Part shown: piece after piece, positions 6,022 to 11,950 of the stretch
Layout: each line of letters opens with the position of its first letter
Numbering within the stretch: position 1 is the stretch's first letter
Source of the DNA: DATDTB01 sp035291025
GTDB taxonomy: Archaea > Iainarchaeota > Iainarchaeia > JAFGOX01 > DATDTB01
Reading direction: 5' to 3'
Assembly (NCBI GenBank): GCA_035291025.1
Contig: DATDTB010000009.1
Coordinates: 1 to 11,950, forward strand
Length of the DNA stretch: 11,950 nucleotides
Translations under genes and position numbers: made by a program
Notes under the pieces: model-generated
The model's database searches: none
Seen by the model: only the letters and a program-made list of their open reading frames with translations
Told to the model about the DNA's origin: nothing

Positions 6022-7020
6022 TCAAAAGAAGTGCTCTTTTACCAGGCGCGCGTCCGGGCCCGGCTTTGCGTGTATGACTTCTTCAATTCCCTGAATGCTT
6101 GAAAGCCTTTGCCTTAGTTCTTGGACGTCTTTGTCCTTGCACCAAATCTTTACGTGCGGGCCAGCGTCAATGGTAAAATAGCACTCCAGCCCCGCTTCCC
6201 TCCATTCAATGACTGAGTGAATGACCTCCATTGAGACTGGGAGCCAGTAAATGATTGAAGGCTTCGTGGTGAGCATTGTCGCGTGCATTTTGAGGCAGTT
6301 TTCCTCCGCGGTCCTCCCAACCAGCCCAAAGTCTCTCGACTTAATTCCTTTCCTTACGCTTTCCAGGTCCGCTTCCACGGAGTCCAGCCAGCCCTTGTAC
6401 AAAGGGCTGGTGCGCAGGGTTTGAGCCATTCCCGCCCTGCTCCTTACCTTCTTGGCCTTCCTCGTGAGCACGGTGACCAGCATTCCAACGCCTTCCCAGT
6501 CTTTTTCGCTGGCTAGCTGGGTTGCATAGCTGTCGCTGCCGTCACTCTTGTCTCCCTTTGTCCATTCCACGAACCCGCCCATTATTGAGCGCGAGGAAGA
6601 ACCCGAGCCTTGCCTTGCCAGGATTGAAAGCTGCCTTGAGTCGAGCTTCAGTCCGGCCGCGGCGCTTGCAGCAACAGTCAACGCAGCCAGCCCCGAGGCG
6701 CTGCTTGCAAGCCCTGAAGCGGTTGGGAAGTTGTTTTCCGAAACAACTTTCGCCTTTTCCTTGACTTTGGCGGCGCGCCTTACCCTGTCCAAGTGCGCCG
6801 TTATTTCCTCTAAGTCGCCGCCGGTTGGTCTGGAGTTGTTCAGTGTTACGTCGTCTTCTTTCAGTGAATCACTGAATTCAACGGTTGTCTTCGTGGACAG
6901 CTTGTCCAAGGTCATTGAAATGCTTGAATTCATTGGGAGAAACAGTTTTTCATCACGCTTGCCCCAGTACTTCACCAACGCGATGTTGGAGTGCGCGACT
7001 GCAGTGGACTTCATTTTCAC
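6022..7020 (-). CDS. mvaD: Diphosphomevalonate decarboxylase
   Basis: A 332-residue GHMP-family enzyme that decarboxylates mevalonate-5-diphosphate to isopentenyl diphosphate using ATP, the last step of the classical mevalonate pathway. Signature segments are NIALVKYWGKRD (12-23), LPMNSSISMTL (28-38), the ATP loop NNFPTASGLASSASG (96-110), GSGSSSRS (138-145), and FTIDAGPHV (282-290) with the expected catalytic Asp at 285. The C-terminus has PGPDARL. Length agrees with bacterial, eukaryotic and Sulfolobus enzymes. It is not phosphomevalonate decarboxylase-like in any way I can judge by eye, but only an alignment would separate the subfamilies. Start: GTG 7020 lies five bases after GGGGAG, the same site and spacing as S2. 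ATG 7014, two codons in, is the alternative. It follows S2 by 80 bases, where many archaea have mevalonate kinase. Confidence 0.95.
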   Translation of the reverse strand: MKMKSTAVAHSNIALVKYWGKRDEKLFLPMNSSISMTLDKLSTKTTVEFSDSLKEDDVTLNNSRPTGGDLEEITAHLDRVRRAAKVKEKAKVVSENNFPTASGLASSASGLAALTVAASAAAGLKLDSRQLSILARQGSGSSSRSIMGGFVEWTKGDKSDGSDSYATQLASEKDWEGVGMLVTVLTRKAKKVRSRAGMAQTLRTSPLYKGWLDSVEADLESVRKGIKSRDFGLVGRTAEENCLKMHATMLTTKPSIIYWLPVSMEVIHSVIEWREAGLECYFTIDAGPHVKIWCKDKDVQELRQRLSSIQGIEEVIHAKPGPDARLVKEHFF

Positions 7021-7100
7021 CAGTACTCCCCATTGGCTGCAACCAGGCTTGTTAGAGAAGCAAGCCCTTCCTTTTGAGGTACTAAGGCGGAAAGGGTTTT

Positions 7101-7850
7101 TTAATCGGCGCGGTCTCTTCGCGGCCCGCCCCTGCGCCTGGCCTGCATTCTCTTGAGTATCTTGTCGCGTTCTTTCTTTTTGGGAATGAACTTGCCGCCA
7201 GTGAAGTAGTCCCTCTTTGCGCCTTCCTTTCGGGTGTACTCGAAGTCTTTGGGTTCGAGCTTGAACTCTGAGTAGTCCTTGATTGTGCCCTTTTCCAGTA
7301 AGACTTGGCGGGTGAGCCCCCAGAACAGCAAAGCAAGGGCTTGCTTGCCTTTGTTGTTTACCGGGATAACCAGGTCAACGTCTCTTGCCTTGTTTAAGGT
7401 AGTGCACAACGCGATTATTGGGATGCCAACCTTGTTTGACTCGGTCACCGCTTGCTTGTCCGCTATGGGGTCCGTTACCATGACCGCGCGGGGTTCAGTG
7501 AACGACTTCCCGGAAGGGTTAGTGAACAGCCCTGGGAGAAACCTCCCGGTCACGGCCCGGGCGCCTAACTGCGCTGCCATTACTTCTACTGGCTTTTGGC
7601 CGTAGCTCCTGCGTGACACTAAAACGAGTTGGCTGGGGTTCACTGAAGAAATGAGCTTTGCCGCGGCTCTTACTCTGTCGTCAATTGACTTGATGTCAAT
7701 GATTTTCAGCCCGTCTTGCCTGGTCCGGAAAATGAACTTTTTCATGAAACCCGTCTTGAACTCCGTTCCCAGGTGCGCCCCCGTCTCCAAGTACTTTTCC
7801 ACTGGTATGACTTGAGCCTTTGCGTCCTGCTGCGTTTCATTTTCTTGCAT
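7101..7850 (-). CDS. rps2: Small ribosomal subunit protein uS2
   Basis: A 249-residue uS2, somewhat longer than typical archaeal forms near 200-230 residues. It belongs to the small subunit near the head-body junction. Landmarks are YLETGAHLGTEFKTGFMKKFIF near the N-terminus, RQDGLKIIDI, GRFLPGLFTNP, the segment VMVTDPIADKQAVTESNKVGIPIIALC, and DLVIPVNNKGKQALALLFW. There is a short acidic/Gln-rich leader of about 15 residues. A basic C-terminal tail of about 45 residues ends in an Arg/Gly-rich stretch (RRRGGPRRD). The ATG at 7850 has GGGGAG five bases upstream. It follows RpoN by 50 bases. RpoK and enolase, often between them in archaea, are absent here. Confidence 0.97.
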   Translation of the reverse strand: MQENETQQDAKAQVIPVEKYLETGAHLGTEFKTGFMKKFIFRTRQDGLKIIDIKSIDDRVRAAAKLISSVNPSQLVLVSRRSYGQKPVEVMAAQLGARAVTGRFLPGLFTNPSGKSFTEPRAVMVTDPIADKQAVTESNKVGIPIIALCTTLNKARDVDLVIPVNNKGKQALALLFWGLTRQVLLEKGTIKDYSEFKLEPKDFEYTRKEGAKRDYFTGGKFIPKKKERDKILKRMQARRRGGPRRDRAD

Positions 7851-7900
7851 TAAAACTCCCCACCACTTGCTTTTCCCGCTTTAACCGGCGTTTTCAAAAT

Positions 7901-8098
7901 TCAAAACTTTTCATACTGCATTATTTCCTCTGCAATGTCCACTTGCGTTAGCAGCATTCTCCTGCAGCAGTACCTCTCAAGACCAAAGTCGTCCAAGACC
8001 TTGTTCACTTCCTCGCCTTTGCCTGTTCGCTCCTTGTATTTTTCATACAAGTGGCCTACTGGCTTTCCGCAGGAAAAGCACCTTACCGGGACTAGCAT
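7901..8098 (-). CDS. rpoN: DNA-directed RNA polymerase subunit N
   Basis: A 65-residue homologue of eukaryotic Rpb10, a small zinc-binding subunit that helps assemble the D-L platform of RNA polymerase. The zinc site is complete: CFSC at residues 7-10 and the adjacent pair Cys44-Cys45 in RYCCRRMLL. Length is the usual 55-75. The ATG at 8098 has GGTG five bases upstream. It directly follows S9 (14 bases) as in other archaea. It should not be confused with bacterial sigma-54, which shares the symbol. Confidence 0.97.
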   Translation of the reverse strand: MLVPVRCFSCGKPVGHLYEKYKERTGKGEEVNKVLDDFGLERYCCRRMLLTQVDIAEEIMQYEKF

Positions 8099-8111
8099 TT
8101 CAGCACCTTTT

Positions 8112-8522
8112 TTACCTCTTGGAGGCTTGCCTTGTCGACCGTGCTCCCCTACCCAGGGGCTTCTTTGGCTCGACTCTCCGCGAGTCGTCTACCAGCAGCG
8201 TTCGGTCGTATTCCAAGTACCTCTTTTTTATCTTGTCATCCTTAGTGATTTTCACGATTGCCTTGGCTATGGCGCCCCTTGCAGCAACTGCCTGGCCCAT
8301 CAAGCCCCCGCCTTTCACGTTGACGTCTATGTTGAAGCCGGCAGCGTACTCCGGCGCCAAGAGGAGCGGCTCGGAAATCATCATTTGAACCAAGTCCGGC
8401 GTAACTATTTCCAAGGGCTTCGAGTTGATGAGCACGCTTCCGGTGCCTTGGACCGCAGTGGCGCGCGCGATTGCCCTCTTTTTCTTTGCCTTGACTGTTA
8501 TTATTTTTTCCTTTCTAGCCAT
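8112..8522 (-). CDS. rps9: Small ribosomal subunit protein uS9
   Basis: A 136-residue uS9. Its C-terminal tail reaches the P-site tRNA on the small subunit. Landmarks are KKRAIARATAVQGTGSVLINSKP, the GGGLMGQAVAARGAIAKAI core, RTLLVDDSRRVEPKKPLG, and the basic C-terminal end RSTRQASKR. The ATG at 8522 is preceded by GGTGG at eight bases. The longer frame from a TTG at 8537 would start inside that Shine-Dalgarno region and is rejected. The gene begins 16 bases after L13 and is followed by RpoN, in the standard archaeal order. Confidence 0.97.
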   Translation of the reverse strand: MARKEKIITVKAKKKRAIARATAVQGTGSVLINSKPLEIVTPDLVQMMISEPLLLAPEYAAGFNIDVNVKGGGLMGQAVAARGAIAKAIVKITKDDKIKKRYLEYDRTLLVDDSRRVEPKKPLGRGARSTRQASKR

Positions 8523-8538
8523 TTGCTTTACCACCAAT

Positions 8539-8958
8539 TCACAAGCCGTAGCCCAGTTCTCTCCCGATTTCGCCCAAGCTCACCTTGCGAGTGCGGGGGT
8601 TGCTTTTTGCTTCCTGGAACTGTACCTTTCTGGATTTCTCGAACACTGCGGGAGTGCCATTGAACGCCTTCACCAGCTTCAACGCCTTCTTTCCCTTGGC
8701 TGACTTGTAGCCCACCATGTTCCGCACTGCGCGTTTTATCATCGCGTCCGGGCTTCGCGGGTACATTGGTCCGGCGTTCGGGTTCCTCCTAGTCCTCAAG
8801 TCCCTTTTCCTCTTGTAGTCCTTTAACACGTCTTTTTTGCTTCCGGTAATTATGACGTTTTCAGCGTTTATTATGTCAGTGCGCTCGCCGTTCAAGGCGC
8901 GCTTTGCCACGATGGATGCAAGCCTTCCCAGCACGAGCCCTGTTCCGTCCACGATCAT
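8539..8958 (-). CDS. rpl13: Large ribosomal subunit protein uL13
   Basis: A 139-residue uL13, an early-assembling large-subunit protein. It begins MIVDGTGLVLGRLAS, the expected archaeal N-terminus, and contains ALNGERTDIINAENVIITGSK, RNPNAGPMYPRSPDAMIKRAVRNMVGYKSAKG and the family LKAF-like segment LVKAFNGTP. ATG 8958 is chosen over TTG 8982 because the extra residues have no family counterpart and contain GGGG and AAGG that can act as the ribosome-binding site. It starts 27 bases after L18e and precedes S9. Confidence 0.96.
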   Translation of the reverse strand: MIVDGTGLVLGRLASIVAKRALNGERTDIINAENVIITGSKKDVLKDYKRKRDLRTRRNPNAGPMYPRSPDAMIKRAVRNMVGYKSAKGKKALKLVKAFNGTPAVFEKSRKVQFQEAKSNPRTRKVSLGEIGRELGYGL

Positions 8959-8985
8959 TTGCCTTACCCCTTTTCCCTTCAAGCC

Positions 8986-9345
8986 TTAAGCCATTATCCT
9001 GACCCCTACTCCTTTGGGGTTTTCCTTCATGAGTTCCTGGATTGAAAGCGCCTTTCCCTTGCCCTCAAGTATTTTCCTGCGCGCCATTTCGCTGAACTTG
9101 AACGCTGCAATGGTTATTCTTGCCCCCACGTCGCCGTATCCAAGCACCTTTCCAGGGACAATGATGGTTTCGCCTTCTTTGGCGTTCCTGCTTATCTCCC
9201 ACAAGTTGACGTATTCGCGTTTGGAGCGCGGCCTGTTGAGCTTTGTTGCCAAGTCCTTCCACAACGCGGCCTTGTTCTTGCTTCCCTGCCTGTCCAGAGT
9301 CGTTATGAGGTCCTGCAGTAACGGGTTTGAAGTCCTTAACTCCAT
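8986..9345 (-). CDS. rpl18e: Large ribosomal subunit protein eL18 (L18e)
   Basis: A 119-residue L18e, a protein of archaea and eukaryotes unrelated to bacterial L18. It has the family N-terminus SNPLLQDLITTLDRQGSKNKAALWKDLATKLNRP, VNLWEISRNAKEGETIIVPGKVLGYGDV and the C-terminal NPKGVGVRIM. The ATG at 9345 has GGTGG five bases upstream. The GTG at 9354 is part of that site and is not taken as the start. It follows RpoD by about 30 bases. Confidence 0.97.
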   Translation of the reverse strand: MELRTSNPLLQDLITTLDRQGSKNKAALWKDLATKLNRPRSKREYVNLWEISRNAKEGETIIVPGKVLGYGDVGARITIAAFKFSEMARRKILEGKGKALSIQELMKENPKGVGVRIMA

Positions 9346-9350
9346 TTTTT

Positions 9351-9355
9351 CCACC
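9351..9355 (-). promoter_or_regulatory. Shine-Dalgarno site of L18e
   Basis: GGTGG, AAAAA, ATG (9345). This is the clearest example in the window of the GGTGG site whose inner GTG is in frame with the gene and mimics a start codon. Confidence 0.6.
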
Positions 9356-9376
9356 TTGACACTTTTTTTCTCAGCC

Positions 9377-10141
9377 TTAAGACAATTCCTTCTTGGCTAG
9401 TTTCGCGAATTCCTCGTTCACTTCCATTAAACCTTGGGCCGCCTTTGACAGTATTTCGCGCGGCGCGACTTGGCCCCAGCTTTCAATTTGGAATATTACC
9501 TTGTCTTTTTCGGGGGCGAACTGGAACGCCCCATTTGACGCGTCTCTTTCGCTGCCGTCAAGCGCGCACTTCCACGGCTCCTTGATTTCAGGGTTGCCGT
9601 TCTTGTCAAACGATACAACGGCATTGGTAATGGCCTTCGAGGCTTTTTCCTTGTCCGCGTCTTTTAGCTTTTTCTTGTCCAAGACCTCTATTCTTGGGTA
9701 CGCCTGGTAAGTCACGAGTCCGGGCTGCCATTTTGCGTGCTCTTCCCCCTTGTTTACTTCAGCCTCTCCTTCAAGCCTGATCCTTTGCCCTTCGTTTAGC
9801 TTTAGTATTGGCACCTCGTCGTACATCGGCCCCGTCTTCGGGTCCTTGAACTTCAAGTCCTTCGAGTAAACAGTGCACGGCCCGCTTTTTTCCAAAGTGA
9901 ACTTTTCCTTGTCCCCTAGCTTCATTCCCTTCGTGTCAGTCTTTAATGGCACGAGTCCAAGCCTGTGGGAAATGTATTCGTCGAAGAAAACTGACGTGTT
10001 TTCGTAAATGCTCAAGTCCTCGATGGCAAGCGTCGGGACTTCGTTCATTGCGACCCTCCTGAAAACATTGGCAATCCTTGGAGTGACGTGCCACACGAAC
10101 AAGAGCCTGTCGCTTGCTTCCTTTATTACTTCGATTTTCAT
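9377..10141 (-). CDS. rpoD: DNA-directed RNA polymerase subunit D
   Basis: A 254-residue homologue of eukaryotic Rpb3 and bacterial alpha. It forms the D-L heterodimer that starts RNA polymerase assembly. Landmarks are the N-terminal dimerisation piece RIANVFRRVAMNEVPTLAIEDL, SVFFDEYISHRLGLVPLKTD, LNEGQRIRLEGEA and AKWQPGLVTYQAYP, and the C-terminal helix EILSKAAQGLMEV. The insert between about residues 150 and 215 has only one Cys (192), so the ferredoxin-like cysteines that bind Fe-S in some archaeal D subunits are absent. The start is ATG 10141, with GGGTG nine bases upstream. The GTG at 10153 falls within that site. S11 ends 48 bases upstream. Confidence 0.97.
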   Translation of the reverse strand: MKIEVIKEASDRLLFVWHVTPRIANVFRRVAMNEVPTLAIEDLSIYENTSVFFDEYISHRLGLVPLKTDTKGMKLGDKEKFTLEKSGPCTVYSKDLKFKDPKTGPMYDEVPILKLNEGQRIRLEGEAEVNKGEEHAKWQPGLVTYQAYPRIEVLDKKKLKDADKEKASKAITNAVVSFDKNGNPEIKEPWKCALDGSERDASNGAFQFAPEKDKVIFQIESWGQVAPREILSKAAQGLMEVNEEFAKLAKKELS

Positions 10142-10189
10142 TTTCAAAAACACCCAGAAAATTCAGCTTAACGGGGAAGGCGTTGGCCT

Positions 10190-10579
10190 TTAAACCCTTC
10201 TCCCTCTCCTGCCGCCTTTCGCCCTGCACCCGTCGTGGGGCACTGGCGTGACGTCTTCGATTGACCCAATCCTCAACCCGGAGCGCGCGATGGTTCGAAT
10301 GGACATTTGTGCCCCAGAGCCTGGGATTTTTGACTTGATGCCGCCAGGCGCCCTGACCCTGATGTGTACTCCGTGCACGCCTTGGTTTCTAAGCGATTCA
10401 GTGACAGCTTCAGTGACCTTCATGGCAGCGTAAGGCTTTCCCCCCTCCCTTCCCGCTTTTACGACGTGGCCGCTTGAGGCAATTGCCAGGGTCTCTGCCC
10501 CAGTCAAGTCCGTCGCGTGCACTATCGTGTTGTTGGAGCTGGAGAAAATGTGTATGATTCCCCAAATTGGTTCCCTCAT
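10190..10579 (-). CDS. rps11: Small ribosomal subunit protein uS11
   Basis: A 129-residue uS11 of the small-subunit platform. Diagnostic segments are WGIIHIFSSSNNTIVHATDLTGAET, the internal SSGHVVKAGREGGKPYAAM, GVHIRVRAPGG, and the C-terminal DVTPVPHDGCRAKGGRRGRRV, where the PHDGCR motif is nearly universal. The ATG at 10579 has GGTGG seven bases upstream, just after the end of S4. The order S13-S4-S11-RpoD is the usual archaeal one. Confidence 0.98.
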   Translation of the reverse strand: MREPIWGIIHIFSSSNNTIVHATDLTGAETLAIASSGHVVKAGREGGKPYAAMKVTEAVTESLRNQGVHGVHIRVRAPGGIKSKIPGSGAQMSIRTIARSGLRIGSIEDVTPVPHDGCRAKGGRRGRRV

Positions 10580-10595
10580 TCAATTACCACCGTTT

Positions 10596-11204
10596 TCAAC
10601 TCGCGTCCTTTACTGTCCCTTGAGCGCCTTTTTGTGCTTCCTCTACTTCTTTTCCGGCGCTCTTGAGTTTTTCAAGCCTCTCGCTTTTGGCGTCCGCCTT
10701 CGTTTCGTCCTTGGCTTTTTGCAGCATCAATGGGTTTCCAGTGAACGTTATTTCCCTTTCCATTCCAGCCCCCAGGAAGTAACCAGGCGCAGTGACCTTC
10801 TTTCCCTTGAGCGAGATGTGGCCGTGCTTTATGAGTTGGCGCGCCTGGCTCGGGGTCGCGGCGATTCCCTGCTTCCAAACCTGCGTTTGGAGCCTTCTCT
10901 CCAGGACAGTTTCAACTTGCAGCGTCAAGACGTCGTCCAGCACCGCGTTGTCTTGCAGGACCCCCTTGCGGTTCAAGCTGGTCAAGAGCTCTTTTGAGCG
11001 CCCCCCTCTTTCCTCGTCAGCCTTTGCCAGCAGGCGTCGAGCGTTTGACCTAATCTTTGAAAGGAATGCCTTGGCGCGCCAGAGCTCTTTCTTGTTCTTC
11101 AACCCATAACCCTTTTCCAGCCTGGACTCTTCCGTTATCCTCGCACTGTCCCACATCTTGTTTGGCTTGCGGTGTTTTCTCCTGATTTTTTTCGGGTCGC
11201 CCAT
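10596..11204 (-). CDS. rps4: Small ribosomal subunit protein uS4
   Basis: A 202-residue uS4, a primary 16S rRNA binder at the 5' domain. It begins MGDPKKIRRKHRKPNKMWDSARI, the archaeal form without the bacterial N-terminal zinc site. The S4 RNA-binding domain spans about residues 103-165 (ERRLQTQVWKQGIAATPSQARQLIKHGHI, then LKGKKVTAPGYF). After residue about 160 there is a charged Lys/Glu/Ala tail of about 40 residues. The ATG at 11204 has GGTGG seven bases upstream. The gene starts 34 bases after S13. Confidence 0.97.
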   Translation of the reverse strand: MGDPKKIRRKHRKPNKMWDSARITEESRLEKGYGLKNKKELWRAKAFLSKIRSNARRLLAKADEERGGRSKELLTSLNRKGVLQDNAVLDDVLTLQVETVLERRLQTQVWKQGIAATPSQARQLIKHGHISLKGKKVTAPGYFLGAGMEREITFTGNPLMLQKAKDETKADAKSERLEKLKSAGKEVEEAQKGAQGTVKDAS

Positions 11205-11238
11205 TGAACTTCCACCTTTTCAGTTTTCTCCGTTTTTT

Positions 11239-11766
11239 TTACTTCTTGTTCATCCTGTAACGGGCTTTCTTGCCTTGCTTCCTGCCCGAGCTCCTGGTCC
11301 TCTGGCCCCTGACAGTCAGGCCCCACGAGTGCCTCAAGCCCCTGTAAGCCCTCATTTCCTGCAACTTCTTTATCACGTTCCTGGTGTTTAAGTCCAAGCC
11401 CGTCATCACGAAGTGCTTGTCCTCACCGCTCACTGACTCTTTGCGCTGGTTTACCATGAAGCCTGGAATGGAGTGCTCGACGGGGTTGTGGATGATGTGC
11501 TCGAGTTTTGAGAGCTGTTCGTCCTTCAACAACCCAATCGTGTGGTCGAATGCTATGCCGTGTTCTTCTTGGAATTTTATGGCAACAGCTCTAGCCATTT
11601 GGTCCCCCACGCCCTTGACTTTTATGAGGGCCCTGTAGATTGGCAGGTTTCCGTCAATGTTCACTTCCGAGAGTCTTATTTTCTGCCTCAACTCCGAGTC
11701 TTGCGCGCTGGGCTTTGCCGCCTTTGCGGGCGCTTGAGGTTTTTCGCTTTTAACTTTTTCAGCCAT
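11239..11766 (-). CDS. rps13: Small ribosomal subunit protein uS13
   Basis: A 175-residue uS13 of the small-subunit head, contacting the large subunit and P-site tRNA. Core landmarks are IRLSEVNIDGNLPIYRALIKVKGVGDQMARAVA (helix-two-turn-helix), NPVEHSIPGFMVNQRKE, and the C-terminal MRAYRGLRHSWGLTVRGQRTRSSGRKQGKK. The first 28 or so residues are a low-complexity Lys/Ala/Pro leader ahead of the usual N-terminus, making the protein longer than many archaeal homologues near 150. The ATG at 11766 lies eight bases after GGTGG. GTG 11778 is inside that motif and is not taken. L14e ends 18 bases upstream. Confidence 0.96.
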   Translation of the reverse strand: MAEKVKSEKPQAPAKAAKPSAQDSELRQKIRLSEVNIDGNLPIYRALIKVKGVGDQMARAVAIKFQEEHGIAFDHTIGLLKDEQLSKLEHIIHNPVEHSIPGFMVNQRKESVSGEDKHFVMTGLDLNTRNVIKKLQEMRAYRGLRHSWGLTVRGQRTRSSGRKQGKKARYRMNKK

Positions 11767-11774
11767 TTTTGACT

Positions 11775-11779
11775 CCACC
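11775..11779 (-). promoter_or_regulatory. Shine-Dalgarno site deciding the S13 start
   Basis: GGTGG followed by eight bases and ATG (11766). The in-frame GTG within it (11776-11778) would add four residues (starting MESK) but lacks its own site. Confidence 0.55.
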
Positions 11780-11784
11780 CTGTT

Positions 11785-11950
11785 TTAAAGTGACTTCAAC
11801 AACTCCATTACTTCCTCGGAGTTTGTCTGCTTTCCTGCCTTCACGCTTTGAGGCAAGGGCTCCAAGTGGGAAATGTTGCATTTTTTCCTTTTCAATCCCG
11901 GCCCGTCTATTAAGGCGTAGTTTCCTTCCACGCTCAAAACCACCACGCGC
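11785..11950 (-). CDS. rpl14e: Large ribosomal subunit protein eL14 (L14e), C-terminal part
   Basis: The last 54 codons of a gene that enters from the right edge, ending in TAA at 11785-11787. The translation begins RVVVLSVEGNYALIDGPG and continues KRKKCNISHLEPLP. This matches the end of the SH3-like domain of archaeal L14e, whose hallmark is a VTGP-like turn followed by KRRRVNILHLEPT. L14e is found only in archaea and eukaryotes. The C-terminal tail is short and Lys/Ser/Glu-rich. Its place right before S13 fits archaeal ribosomal clusters, though cbf5, often between them, is missing. The start lies outside the window. Confidence 0.85.
   Translation of the reverse strand, partial: RVVVLSVEGNYALIDGPGLKRKKCNISHLEPLPQSVKAGKQTNSEEVMELLKSL

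Noticed and set aside
6548..7156. A 202-residue open frame on the plus strand
   Set aside because: It is antisense to the N-terminal half of diphosphomevalonate decarboxylase and the end of S2, with typical shadow composition.
7935..8663. A 242-residue open frame on the plus strand
   Set aside because: It is antisense to RpoN, S9 and L13, all firmly identified. The product has no recognisable domain.
1..11950. CRISPR arrays, tRNA or rRNA genes, insertion sequences
   Set aside because: No regular repeat-spacer pattern, tRNA-like cloverleaf, transposase frame or terminal inverted repeats were noticed, and almost all the sequence is accounted for by protein genes.

Overview
The window is archaeal. 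It carries eIF5A with a hypusination site, archaeal/eukaryotic-type RNA polymerase subunits D and N, ribosomal proteins L14e and L18e (absent from bacteria), and archaeal-type forms of S13, S4, S11, L13, S9 and S2. GC looks roughly balanced by eye and genes are very tightly packed. Shine-Dalgarno sites are mostly GGTG/GGTGG, 5 to 8 bases before the start. The small spacing, the plain bacterial-like isoprenoid genes and the unrecognised proteins fit a DPANN-type or other uncultured archaeon, but the phylum cannot be fixed from this window.

Layout. At the left edge, the first codons of a leftward gene (1-73) diverge from a rightward eIF5A gene (240-644). Everything from 11950 down to 651 is one co-directional minus-strand array of 18 genes. 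Read in transcription order it is: L14e (partial), S13, S4, S11, RpoD, L18e, L13, S9, RpoN, S2, then diphosphomevalonate decarboxylase, an unknown protein, phosphomevalonate kinase, an unknown protein, a type-1 IPP-isomerase-like Nudix protein, a pterin-4a-carbinolamine dehydratase-like protein, glutamyl-tRNA synthetase, and a free-standing MetRS beta/Trbp111-type tRNA-binding domain. Gaps are short: the widest intergenic stretches are about 80 to 165 bases, and no stretch over 300 bases lacks a gene.

How the genes work together. The right half is the conserved archaeal S13-S4-S11-RpoD-L18e-L13-S9-RpoN-S2 cluster (small-subunit assembly plus RNA polymerase assembly). In many archaea the gene after S2 is mevalonate kinase, and isoprenoid genes of the modified archaeal mevalonate route follow. 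Here the same position holds the lower part of the classical mevalonate pathway instead: phosphomevalonate kinase, diphosphomevalonate decarboxylase and an IDI-1-like protein. No mevalonate kinase, isopentenyl phosphate kinase or IDI-2 is in the window. Two proteins I cannot assign sit directly between these enzymes, one of them coupled to phosphomevalonate kinase by an ATGA overlap. The IDI-like protein keeps all five expected metal ligands but has Thr where the catalytic Cys should be. These isoprenoid-locus features are the most interesting part of the window. The left end returns to translation (GluRS, MetRS-beta, eIF5A).
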